A stretch of DNA of 64,000 nt from JBDGYW01 sp964518955. Its GTDB lineage: Bacteria; Gemmatimonadota; Gemmatimonadetes; Gemmatimonadales; GWC2-71-9. The stretch is from assembly GCA_964518955.1 (NCBI GenBank), contig CAZFHS010000031.1, forward strand, positions 16,248 to 80,247, written 5' to 3'. The notes under the pieces are model-generated. The model did not search any database, had not been told where the DNA came from, and saw only the letters and a program-made list of their open reading frames with translations. Numbering within the stretch: position 1 is the stretch's first letter; every line of letters starts with the position of its first letter. The translations under genes and the position numbers were made by a program. Shown one piece after another: positions 26,905 to 35,036 of this stretch.

Positions 26905-29664
26905 TTACTCCACCCTCATCGCCTCCACCGGATCAACCGCTGCCGCTCGGCGCGCTGGCAAGTATGCTGCGGCCACTGCCACAAGCAGAAGGGCCGTTGC
27001 CACACCACCGTATGTGAGCGGATCGAGTGCCTCTACTCCAAAGAGTATTCCGCCAAGAAGCCGGGTGAGAGCCCTTGCGCACGCGAGGCCCACGACAATT
27101 CCCAATGTCACGATCTTCGCGCCGTCTCCAACCACCTTCTGCACCACCTCTCGTTGCCTCGCACCGAGAGCCATGTGGACTGCGATCTCTTGCCTACGTT
27201 GTGCTACCGAATAGGAGAGCACTCCGTAAAGGCCGATGGTACCGAGCACGACGGCAAGACACGCCGCGATTCCCAGCGTTACCATGGTGAACGTCAACTG
27301 AACGATTGACTCTGCCACGATATCCGCGCCTGCTCGAATACCGGCGATAGGGATGTTGAAATCCACATCCCAAACCGCCGAGGGTATTGATTGAGCCACT
27401 GCACTGGGATTTTCCGATCGTACAATGAAGGTGGCCGTCGAAACCGACCATCCATCATCCCCATCGATGCCCATGAGCGGCAGGTAGATGAGTGGCCGGG
27501 GATCCTGTCTCGCCCCGTTCTCGCGCGTTGCACCAACGACACCTGCCACGCTATACCATCGGTCGGGTTGTTGGCCGAAACGCACCTGTTTGCCCACCGG
27601 ATTGTCATCCGGCCAGAAGCGGTCAACGAACAGCTGATTGACTAGCACCTGCCCTGCGCCGCCATGATTGTCCGCCGGTGAAAACGTCTGGCCCGCGACC
27701 AAGCGGATGCCCATCGTCTCTACGTAACCGCTCGACACGTACTTGTGATCGAGCAATGGACGAGGTTCCTCCTCCGCTATGCGGGACCCCATCACCTCAA
27801 ACGTGGTGGCCGGCATCCCATCCGCGACAGGCATTACCGACGTCAAGGCGGCCGCTTCCACACCTGGCAGTGCACGGAGCTGGTCGAGGACATCCTCATG
27901 GAATGCCGTCTTTTCAGTCGGTGTCGGATACCTGCTCTCAGGTAGAGAGATCTTGAAGGTGAGGATCTTATCGTACCCAAAACCAAGGTCGGTTCCGTAC
28001 ACCTCCCAAAAACTCCGCACTAGTAATCCTGAGCCCACCATCAGCACGAGAGCCAGAGCGGTTTGGGCAACCACCAAGACTGCCCGTGAGCGCTCCCGCC
28101 TCGGCCCCGACGTGCTCGCATTTCCGCCTTGTTTCAGTGCGGCAAACAGGGCAGAAGGTGAAACACGCAGGAGAGGAGCAAGCCCAAAAAGAAGCACCGA
28201 CAAGACAGTTGCGCCCAAAGTGAATAGAAGCACGTGAGCATCTACACCCACCTCGTCCAGCCTAGGCAACTGCGGCGGCGCGTGGCTCAGCAATGCAGGC
28301 ACACCCAGCCATGCCGCAAACAACCCGAACGCAGCACCGGCAAACGCCAGCAGCGAACTCTCCGTCAGGCTTTGTCGAAGTAGCACGTCCCTCGTTGCCC
28401 CAAGCGCCGCACGGACGGCCGATTCCCTGCACCGAATCTCGCCACGAATGAGCACGAGATTCGCCACGTTGGTACACGCGATGAGCAGGACAAAGCCCAC
28501 CGTCCCGAGAAGGATCCAAAGGGGCCGTTCGAGCGAACCAACCATATCTTCTTTCATGCTTCGCACAACCGGGGCATACTGCCCGTCGACAATCAGCCTC
28601 CGCCAGTCGGAGCCCTCCGGGTAGTACGTCTCAACGATCCGTTCCATGATGGGAGCGAGCTGCGCCTGCGCTTGGGTGGCCGATACGCCCGCCGCCAAAC
28701 GGCCGATAGTGGGGTAGGTGAAATTCCACGGAGCTCGCTCCAGGTCTAACCTGACGGGCACCCAAACATCGATTCCTCCGGGATAATCGAAGCCACGAGG
28801 CATCACGCCCACGACCTGGTGCACCTCCCCGTTCACGTTCAGCGTGGTCTCCAGAGCATCCCGATCACTGCCGAACCGTCGCTGCCAGAGCCCGTGGCTG
28901 ATCAGCACCACGCGAGGAGCGCCCGGCAAATCCTCTTCAGCGGAAAATGTTCGACCCAGAGATGCATTTACGCCGAGTGTTGGGAAAAGCGTGTGGGTGG
29001 CGGCAACCGCCCGGACGTCCTCTGGATCCCCGGACCCCGTGAGGCTACCTGGAATCCGATGGTACATACCCATGCCTGAGAATGCTGAGCTCTCCGACCG
29101 GTATATGGAGTAGTAGTGCGCGGACGTTGACATCCGGTTGTACCCCACCGCCGGTGCCGTTCCGAATACGTTTACCAGTTGGCCGGATTCGGGATAGTCG
29201 AGCGGCTGCAGAAGCACACCGTTCACGACACTGAAAATCGCGGTGTTGGCTCCTATGCCGAGCGCTAGCGTGAGCACCGCAACGAAGGTATAGCGCGGGG
29301 TTCTCAACAGTGACCGCATCGTGTACGCCCAGCCCTTTACGAACCTCTCGAACATCGGATCGCCCTTTCCACGACTACCACCTCCCGATCCACCCCGCCA
29401 ATACCTCGGCTCGCCTATCCATTTTCCGAGCAGTTTGTCACGTATGCTGTGGAAAGCAACGCTCCTGGCTTCCTGTCTGTACCAGTCGTCCGCGGCTATG
29501 TGGTCCATTCCAGCCCGCTGAACATACTGCTCACTCAGATCGCCAATAATGCTGTCGCCAACGGTGCCTCTCGGTAACACGCGGAAAAGAAGCGCCTCCC
29601 ATACTCGAGGTGGCTTGTGTCGTTGCCCCGCAGAATCTGAGCTCAAACTGTCAACCACCGACAT
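26905..29664 (-). CDS. ADOP-family ABC transporter permease (MacB/FtsX type)
   Basis: 919 residues. A cytoplasmic N-terminal domain characteristic of ADOP proteins (VGDSIIGDLSEQYVQRAG) is followed by the MacB_PCD/FtsX plan: a first helix with TLALGIGANTAIFSVVNGVLLQPL, a large periplasmic domain, three central helices, a second periplasmic domain and final helices, with IALGARQREV-like coupling region (VHMALGARQREVVQKV) and end DPVEAMRVE. The family is common in Acidobacteriota and Gemmatimonadota. It is presumed to act in mechanotransmission or export with a separate ATPase; none lies nearby. The ATG lies inside the 3' end of the PadR gene (14-base overlap), so the two are translationally coupled. 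Confidence 0.92.
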   Translation of the reverse strand: MSVVDSLSSDSAGQRHKPPRVWEALLFRVLPRGTVGDSIIGDLSEQYVQRAGMDHIAADDWYRQEARSVAFHSIRDKLLGKWIGEPRYWRGGSGGGSRGKGDPMFERFVKGWAYTMRSLLRTPRYTFVAVLTLALGIGANTAIFSVVNGVLLQPLDYPESGQLVNVFGTAPAVGYNRMSTSAHYYSIYRSESSAFSGMGMYHRIPGSLTGSGDPEDVRAVAATHTLFPTLGVNASLGRTFSAEEDLPGAPRVVLISHGLWQRRFGSDRDALETTLNVNGEVHQVVGVMPRGFDYPGGIDVWVPVRLDLERAPWNFTYPTIGRLAAGVSATQAQAQLAPIMERIVETYYPEGSDWRRLIVDGQYAPVVRSMKEDMVGSLERPLWILLGTVGFVLLIACTNVANLVLIRGEIRCRESAVRAALGATRDVLLRQSLTESSLLAFAGAAFGLFAAWLGVPALLSHAPPQLPRLDEVGVDAHVLLFTLGATVLSVLLFGLAPLLRVSPSALFAALKQGGNASTSGPRRERSRAVLVVAQTALALVLMVGSGLLVRSFWEVYGTDLGFGYDKILTFKISLPESRYPTPTEKTAFHEDVLDQLRALPGVEAAALTSVMPVADGMPATTFEVMGSRIAEEEPRPLLDHKYVSSGYVETMGIRLVAGQTFSPADNHGGAGQVLVNQLFVDRFWPDDNPVGKQVRFGQQPDRWYSVAGVVGATRENGARQDPRPLIYLPLMGIDGDDGWSVSTATFIVRSENPSAVAQSIPSAVWDVDFNIPIAGIRAGADIVAESIVQLTFTMVTLGIAACLAVVLGTIGLYGVLSYSVAQRRQEIAVHMALGARQREVVQKVVGDGAKIVTLGIVVGLACARALTRLLGGILFGVEALDPLTYGGVATALLLVAVAAAYLPARRAAAVDPVEAMRVE

Positions 29665-29986
29665 TCAGGACTTCGTCGAGGCCCTGTGTGAGGTTGCGGA
29701 GTGCGCGCTGGTGGGCGCGCAGCGCCTCCATCCCGGGTTCCGTAACGGAAAAGATGCGCGCCGCGTGCCCGCCCCGTTCGGGCGTTGAATCCGCCACCCG
29801 CCAGGTCAGGTAACCCTTCGACTCGAGTCGCTCCAGTGCCGAATACAGAGCACCGCGCGATACACGCCGGGCTGCGCGTTCCTCGAGTTGAACGCTGATC
29901 GAACTGCCGGTCGCTTTGTCTTCGAGTTGAAGCACTGCAAGCAGGAGTAGTTGTTCGAACTCGCCGAGGGACGCTTGTCGTTTCAT
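29651..29986 (-). CDS. PadR-family transcriptional regulator
   Basis: 111 residues with the PadR winged helix: LGEFEQLLLLAVLQLEDKATGSSISVQLEERAARRVSRGALYSALERLESKGYLTWRVADSTPERGGHAARIFSVTEPGMEALR. The short C-terminal helix for dimerisation is present. PadR genes upstream of ADOP permeases are a recurring pair, and here they overlap. It likely represses its own operon through the palindrome at 30003-30039, directly before its start. The inducer is unknown. Confidence 0.92.
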   Translation of the reverse strand: MKRQASLGEFEQLLLLAVLQLEDKATGSSISVQLEERAARRVSRGALYSALERLESKGYLTWRVADSTPERGGHAARIFSVTEPGMEALRAHQRALRNLTQGLDEVLNVGG

Positions 29987-30002
29987 CTGTACGATCGCCT
30001 CA

Positions 30003-30039
30003 ATGTCTGTTTACCCGACATTGCATGTTAAACAGACAT
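30003..30039. promoter_or_regulatory. Palindromic operator candidate for the PadR regulator
   Basis: A perfect 11-bp inverted repeat, ATGTCTGTTTA at 30003-30013 and TAAACAGACAT at 30029-30039, with a 15-base spacer. It starts 17 bases upstream of the PadR ATG. PadR proteins typically bind ATGT-n-ACAT dyads, and both arms carry this core. Repression of the PadR-ADOP operon is the likely role. Confidence 0.6.
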
Positions 30040-30160
30040 CGACAGATCGTCAATGAGTTCGGCAACCGATTTGTCGAGGCACCTATATTGACAAAATGGT
30101 ATTATGGTACGTATAAGTCATTTACCGCAATCAACTGACTCACGTACAGGAGGCTGCACC

Positions 30161-30556
30161 ATGCGAATAGCCAAAGATGACGTACCTGTGAAGATCGATG
30201 TGCCAGGTGCCGTCGCGCGGCAGCAAACCGATTTTGGAGACGCTACAGGCTACAGTAAGATCGGCGGGGAGTATTTCTCATTCGGCGCCGGGACTGATAT
30301 TACACCACTGCTGCACGGCCTGGAAGACGACATGTGCCAGAGCCCACACTGGGGATACGTCCTGGATGGCTCTGTGACGACAACGTTCACGAACGGGGAG
30401 CAGGAGCTGACCAGCAAGGGGGACCTGTTCTACTGGCCGCCGGGGCATACGGTGCGAGCTGACGAAGACGCCGAGCTCATCTTGTTCAGCCCCCAAGAAG
30501 AACACAGTCACGTAATCAACCACGTGCTCGGCAATATCAACGGGAACGGCGGCTAA
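30161..30556 (+). CDS. Cupin-domain protein
   Basis: 131 residues from the ATG at 30161, chosen because AGGAGG lies seven bases upstream; the longer frame from 30104 lacks a site. Small beta-barrel pattern: SPHWGYVLDGSVTTTFTNGEQELTSKGDLFYWPPGHTVRADEDAELILFSP, with cupin motif 1 glycines and a histidine in each motif (SPHWGY, PPGHTV). Some usual metal ligands are absent, so metal binding is uncertain. It could be a binding or isomerase-type protein; no function can be given. It diverges from the PadR operon. Confidence 0.8.
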   Translation: MRIAKDDVPVKIDVPGAVARQQTDFGDATGYSKIGGEYFSFGAGTDITPLLHGLEDDMCQSPHWGYVLDGSVTTTFTNGEQELTSKGDLFYWPPGHTVRADEDAELILFSPQEEHSHVINHVLGNINGNGG

Positions 30557-30577
30557 GAGACTTTCGACCTACCCCCA

Positions 30578-30683
30578 ATACCGCTCTACCGCCGGTGCGG
30601 GGTCGAGTGGTGGTGGGGTACTGCCGGGTGGGGCGGTGTTGGGGCAGTGTGGTACCGCCCCACCGCCCTACCGCTCTACCGTC
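30578..30683. repeat. Cluster of octanucleotide repeats of the TACCGCC family
   Basis: Units ATACCGCT and CTACCGCC at 30578-30593. Then there is a degenerate G-rich stretch with complementary units, and at 30652-30683 four units: GTACCGCC, CCACCGCC, CTACCGCT and CTACCGTC. The last overlaps the stop codon of the amidohydrolase. Complementary runs on the two sides could also form a hairpin between these two convergent genes. Confidence 0.6.
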
Positions 30684-32271
30684 CCCGAAGCCTCGTCGAA
30701 TCCGTCTCCAGTGTCGGATACGCCACGCCTAGCTGCTCGAGATAGGTGTCGAAGCGGCTCGGGTCGTAAACGAACGGTTCGGTGAGAGGGCGCCATTTCT
30801 CCATCTTGTCGGCGTTCAGATGAATCGGAGGCTGTGTTCCCTCGGGAATGAGCGAGACCCACTGGTAGTCCTTCGTCTGCACCTCGCGGTGATACCGCCA
30901 TGCTTCCTCCACCAACGCCGGGTCGCGCAACACGTCAATCGCAGTCATCGCAATCACCTGCGCGCCGTGGTTTGAGCCCTTGTGTGCGATCGGAGTAGCC
31001 GCGGCTATACCACTCGACCAGTGATGGCCGGTCATGCCTGGGATGTTTGCAGGGTAGCGCAGACGAACCGTAGGAACGTTCCACGAGACCTCCGCGATAT
31101 CATCACTGCCGCCGCCCATACCTTGGCTCGCCTCGCGAAGTGTATCGACCGTGGTACGGAGGCTGTCGACGTCGGCACCGTACATGCGCTGCGCAGCCTT
31201 GGCCAGTGTAAAATCGGACTCGGACCAATCGGGCATTCCGACACGGTCGATGTTTTCCTGCATACGTTCTGCCAGTGGCTTACTCATCGTCGAGGGCCAT
31301 GCAGAACCGAGCACACGCTCTTCCATCGTGGTCGACGTCATCATGGCTGCTGCTTCAGCCATGGTTTGGCCGAGTTCGTGGAGGTCTCTGATGCGGTCGT
31401 AATCGAGTTCGCGGAAGTAATACCAGACTGTCGCCTCTCCTGGCACGACGTTCGGCTGGTTGCCGCCGTTCGCCACCACATAGTGCGAGCGCTGGTGAAG
31501 TCGCAGGTGCTCGCGGCGGAAGTTCCAGCCCACATTCATCAGTTCCACCGCATCGAGCGCGCTGCGACCGGACCACGGTGAACCCGCTCCGTGCGCCGTT
31601 CTTCCGTGGAACGTGAACATGGTGGAAACCAAGCCGGATCCTGAGATACCCCAGCCGGTAGTCATGCTGCGACCCACATGCGTCGAGAGCATGATGTCCA
31701 TGTCTTCAAAAAGGCCAGCCATCACCATGTATGTGCGGGAAGCAACGAGCTCCTCCGCGACGCCCGGAATCACTTTCAACGTGCCCTCGAGTGCGTGACG
31801 CTCCATGACGCGCTTGACTGCGATGGCCGCCGTGATGTCTACTGACGGAGTCGTGTTGTGGCCTTCACCGTGGCCCGGCCCGCCCGGTACCAGCGCCTCC
31901 TGCCAGGGCACACCTGGCTTCTGGTTCGTCTCCGGCAAACCGTCGAAGTCTCCCATAAACCCGACCACCGGGCTTCCGCTTCCCCAGGTGGCCACGTAGT
32001 TGGTGGGCATGCCGGCGGAACCCCTCTCGACCTCGAACCCTTCTTGGCGGAGGACCCCGGTCAAATAATCGGCGGTCCAAAATTCCTGAAAGCCCAACTC
32101 ACTGAAACTGTAGACCATGTCCACAATTTCCTGGGTGAGCTTTGCGAGCGAAATGACCTCTTGGCGCACCTCTTCGCGTAGATCTTCGACTGACGGTCGT
32201 TGAGCGAGCGCGGGTGCGGACAGAAACCCGAGCAGACAGATGCAAAGAACCAGAGTACGAGCCTTAATCAT
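30676..32271 (-). CDS. Secreted M20-family amidohydrolase (AbgB/HipO-like)
   Basis: 531 residues from the ATG at 32271, which opens a signal peptide (KARTLVLCICLLGFLSAPALAQ) and has AGGAG seven bases upstream. The longer frame runs into the next gene and is rejected. M20D-type metal region: VVGFMGDFDGLPE, then PGGPGHGEGHNTT, and VIPGVAEE with its glutamate. The dimerisation insert contains TFHGRTAHGAGSPWSGRSALDAVELMNVG. Relatives hydrolyse p-aminobenzoyl-glutamate or N-acyl amino acids. With an export signal it would act in the periplasm. The exact substrate is not determinable. Confidence 0.88.
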   Translation of the reverse strand: MIKARTLVLCICLLGFLSAPALAQRPSVEDLREEVRQEVISLAKLTQEIVDMVYSFSELGFQEFWTADYLTGVLRQEGFEVERGSAGMPTNYVATWGSGSPVVGFMGDFDGLPETNQKPGVPWQEALVPGGPGHGEGHNTTPSVDITAAIAVKRVMERHALEGTLKVIPGVAEELVASRTYMVMAGLFEDMDIMLSTHVGRSMTTGWGISGSGLVSTMFTFHGRTAHGAGSPWSGRSALDAVELMNVGWNFRREHLRLHQRSHYVVANGGNQPNVVPGEATVWYYFRELDYDRIRDLHELGQTMAEAAAMMTSTTMEERVLGSAWPSTMSKPLAERMQENIDRVGMPDWSESDFTLAKAAQRMYGADVDSLRTTVDTLREASQGMGGGSDDIAEVSWNVPTVRLRYPANIPGMTGHHWSSGIAAATPIAHKGSNHGAQVIAMTAIDVLRDPALVEEAWRYHREVQTKDYQWVSLIPEGTQPPIHLNADKMEKWRPLTEPFVYDPSRFDTYLEQLGVAYPTLETDSTRLRGR

Positions 32272-32378
32272 ACAGGTGCTCCTGGTTGGAGGGACAGGTT
32301 CACACCTAGAAAATATGAGCAGATGTACGCGAGTACGCGAAGGGGGACGCTGAAGGTTGGTTAGATTTCTCTGCGATT

Positions 32379-33683
32379 CTACCCAGGCACTTCCTCTTCG
32401 ATTGCCTCCTTGAGAGTCTCGAGCAACACAGCATTGTCGATCGGTTTGGGCACAAAACGGTGCACGATGCCGGGCACGCCCGGCCACGAAACCCTCTCCC
32501 GCATCGATTCGGACATATAGATCACGCGCAGGTCCGGCACGGCAGCAGTGAGCTTGTCGACGAGAGTGAATCCACTCGTGCGCGGCATTGTCAAGCTGGT
32601 GATGAGAACGTGGTAAGGATCTTTCGCCTCGATCATCATTCGCGACGCTTCTTGTGCGCTGCTCGTTTCCTCCGGGAGATACCCATGTTCCTTCAACAGG
32701 GTAGCTAGTGCCTCCCTCACTTCTGCATCTCCATCGACCACTAAGACGCGGCGGCGTTGCTGTGGGGTGGATATGCGAGGTGCTGACGGCCGGTCAACCA
32801 CCCATGCGTCATCCGTAGCCACCTCGACTCTGTCGCGACCTGCGTCTTTGGCGGCGTACAGGGCGCGGTCGGCTGCGGCCACTAAGACCTCATGCGAGCC
32901 CATGCCTTCCTGATACAATGCGACCCCTCCGCTGACACTCACCTGACCCCATGGCAGTTCCGTATTTTTGATCGCCTCGCGAACGCGATTGGCGAATATG
33001 AGAATGCCCTCGCGGTCAACATCCGAGACCACCGAGATGAACTCCTCACCACCATATCGGCCCGAGACATTCTGCCTTCGCGTAAACGTCTGAAGAACTG
33101 TGCCGAATGTGCGCAGTACCTCATCGCCCACCGCGTGGCCATAGCGATCGTTGAATTGCTTGAAGTGGTCGATATCGTACATCACGACGCCCAACTTGCG
33201 CCCCCGCAATGCAGCCCCAAACTCGCGGTCCAATGCGATTTCGACATGCCGTCGGTTGGGGAGGTTGGTGAGTTGATCGGCGAGCGCCAGACCTTCGACC
33301 TTGCGACGCTCTCGGTGTAGTAGCTCCGCAAATATCGCGATGCCGATCGTGATCACTAGAAAGTTGACAATGATGAGGAGCAGCCATCCCCAATCAGGGG
33401 CTGCCAGCCCGAATACCTGAAGTAGAATCTGGCTGATCGTAAGCGCGACCATTCCGGCCGCAACAGCCAACGCAGCACCCGTCAACCCACGGTAATAGGT
33501 CAGTAGGAACGCGGGGACCAGAGCCGATAGCGAAACCAGAAACCCGTACTCTTCTCCAGCGAGTTCGGGAGCGACAAGGCCTGAGATGACGGGTACGGCT
33601 AGGGCGATTATCGATAGAATAAGCGCTTTCCGAGGAACCGTTCTCGAGATCACGTCCCGCGATGAGCCCATGATGGCCGTCAT
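32379..33683 (-). CDS. Membrane diguanylate cyclase with C-terminal pseudo-receiver
   Basis: 434 residues; ATG preceded by GGAGG nine bases upstream. The N-terminus holds about five membrane helices (ALILSIIALAVPVISGLVAP through LLLIIVNFLVITIGIAIF). A GGDEF domain follows, with DQLTNLPNRR, DIDHFKQFNDRYGH and an intact GGEEF active site at about residue 213, so it should make c-di-GMP. A C-terminal receiver-like domain (RVLVVDGDAEVREALATLL) has LITSLTMPRTSG where the phospho-acceptor Asp should be, so it cannot be phosphorylated in the normal way. The order membrane-GGDEF-receiver is unusual. It lies downstream of the usher locus and may set c-di-GMP for surface adhesion; this is inference. 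Confidence 0.88.
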   Translation of the reverse strand: MTAIMGSSRDVISRTVPRKALILSIIALAVPVISGLVAPELAGEEYGFLVSLSALVPAFLLTYYRGLTGAALAVAAGMVALTISQILLQVFGLAAPDWGWLLLIIVNFLVITIGIAIFAELLHRERRKVEGLALADQLTNLPNRRHVEIALDREFGAALRGRKLGVVMYDIDHFKQFNDRYGHAVGDEVLRTFGTVLQTFTRRQNVSGRYGGEEFISVVSDVDREGILIFANRVREAIKNTELPWGQVSVSGGVALYQEGMGSHEVLVAAADRALYAAKDAGRDRVEVATDDAWVVDRPSAPRISTPQQRRRVLVVDGDAEVREALATLLKEHGYLPEETSSAQEASRMMIEAKDPYHVLITSLTMPRTSGFTLVDKLTAAVPDLRVIYMSESMRERVSWPGVPGIVHRFVPKPIDNAVLLETLKEAIEEEVPG

Positions 33684-33830
33684 ATCCCGAAACCTCCAAC
33701 AGTTGTTGACGAGACATCGAATCTGTCGTCACAGCATGGCGTTCGCTAGTGCCTGGCTGGATGAGGCAGGAAAACCACTGATGATTATCTGATTCTACCC
33801 GTGTTGTGGCCGCTGACGTTGCCCGTACGC

Positions 33831-35018
33831 TCAGCTGTTTCCTGCCTCAACCAGCCGGCGGAGCAGCGCCCTGAGCGTCTCCTCCGCCAGTTTTGCCTTC
33901 GCTGTCACCATGAACACCCCGAAGCTCACGGTACCCGTGGTGATCGGATACGCTTCAGTAGGCGGGATGATTCTTAGGGCTGTCACCCGCGGCAGCGCAG
34001 AGGAATTGGCAGGTCCCGACCTGGACACGACCATCGTGATACGCTCACCCGATTCAGTGAGCTGTGCCACTCGTATCCTTGGGCGGGTACCAGTAGCCGG
34101 CATTGCAAGGCTTTCCACCCATAGGTCCGCGATGATTGCGACGGGGCGCCCGAGAACCGCTGCGGCTTCAGCCTGATTGGTGGTTACCCAATCACCCGCA
34201 CCAAGTTCTTCGTCCGGCTCCAGTGCACTGGGAGGGCCGCGCAGTTCCACGTTGAGTTCGATGCTTTCTCCGACCGCGCCCAAAACCGTTTCTGTGCCGG
34301 GCAAAAACCCTTCGAGCTCAACCGCAACTGACAGCGATCCCGCAGGCAGCGCCTCGAATGAGAAGCTCCCCCCAGCATCGGTGGTGGTCGCGAACTCCGT
34401 GCCGATAATGGACACCGCTGCTCCTGCAAGCTGCGCCCCCGTACCGAACGCACGAACCGACCCAGCGATCGACACCGTTGGTGGCATATCCTCAACCGCG
34501 GCGGCTGCTGGCTCGGCCTCTTGCTGCACCGGCTCAGGTGGCGGCGGAAGCGTGACCGCGGTATCAGGTCGAGCTACCGGCTCTGGAATCTCTGCAACAG
34601 GGGGCTCCACAGCAGCACGTTCAGGTTGTTCCGCGACTCTCGGGACTGCAGCAGCGACGCTGGCTTCTGCTCGGCCAGAGGGTTCTTCGACGATGGCGCT
34701 GTCTTGCCTCGTTGAGTCTGTGACTACGACTGGTACATCGGCTTCCGCCACCTGCGCAACCTCTGCGCTGAGGTCGGGCGTCGTCGTAGACACAGCCCGT
34801 GACCCTGTTCCACCTGCTAAGAACGGATTCGCGAACCAGCCCGCCGCCACAGCTACAATCGCGGTAGCAGCAACACTCAGCCAAAACACCGGACGTTTCC
34901 GCAACGGTGTGGTTGTCGACGAGTCCAGTCGCTTTTCGCGTGTTTCCCCACGCGCCTGTTCGACCTGGGGAAAGTTCGATCCTCGAGGGAGATGGTCAAC
35001 CAGTTGCACCAGGCTCAC
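33831..35018 (-). CDS. Single-pass membrane protein with carboxypeptidase-regulatory-like domain
   Basis: 395 residues. A polar cytoplasmic N-terminus is followed by one membrane helix (VFWLSVAATAIVAVAAGWF), a long Pro/Ala/Glu-rich linker, then a carboxypeptidase-regulatory-like beta sandwich (SIAGSVRAFGTGAQLAGAAVSI ... GGSFSFEALPAGSLSVAVELEGFLPGTE). A unique C-terminal domain comes last. The topology resembles anti-sigma or cell-envelope signalling proteins, but no zinc-finger anti-sigma motif is seen. It lies 18 bases after the PATAN protein gene, so it probably belongs to the same operon as the usher locus. Confidence 0.6.
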   Translation of the reverse strand: MSLVQLVDHLPRGSNFPQVEQARGETREKRLDSSTTTPLRKRPVFWLSVAATAIVAVAAGWFANPFLAGGTGSRAVSTTTPDLSAEVAQVAEADVPVVVTDSTRQDSAIVEEPSGRAEASVAAAVPRVAEQPERAAVEPPVAEIPEPVARPDTAVTLPPPPEPVQQEAEPAAAAVEDMPPTVSIAGSVRAFGTGAQLAGAAVSIIGTEFATTTDAGGSFSFEALPAGSLSVAVELEGFLPGTETVLGAVGESIELNVELRGPPSALEPDEELGAGDWVTTNQAEAAAVLGRPVAIIADLWVESLAMPATGTRPRIRVAQLTESGERITMVVSRSGPANSSALPRVTALRIIPPTEAYPITTGTVSFGVFMVTAKAKLAEETLRALLRRLVEAGNS

Positions 35019-35036
35019 GGGTGTTCCTCTGCCCTC

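Noticed and set aside
32272..32487. Longer start for the M20 amidohydrolase
   Set aside because: It would run into the diguanylate cyclase gene; the ATG at 32271 has a ribosome site and begins a signal peptide.
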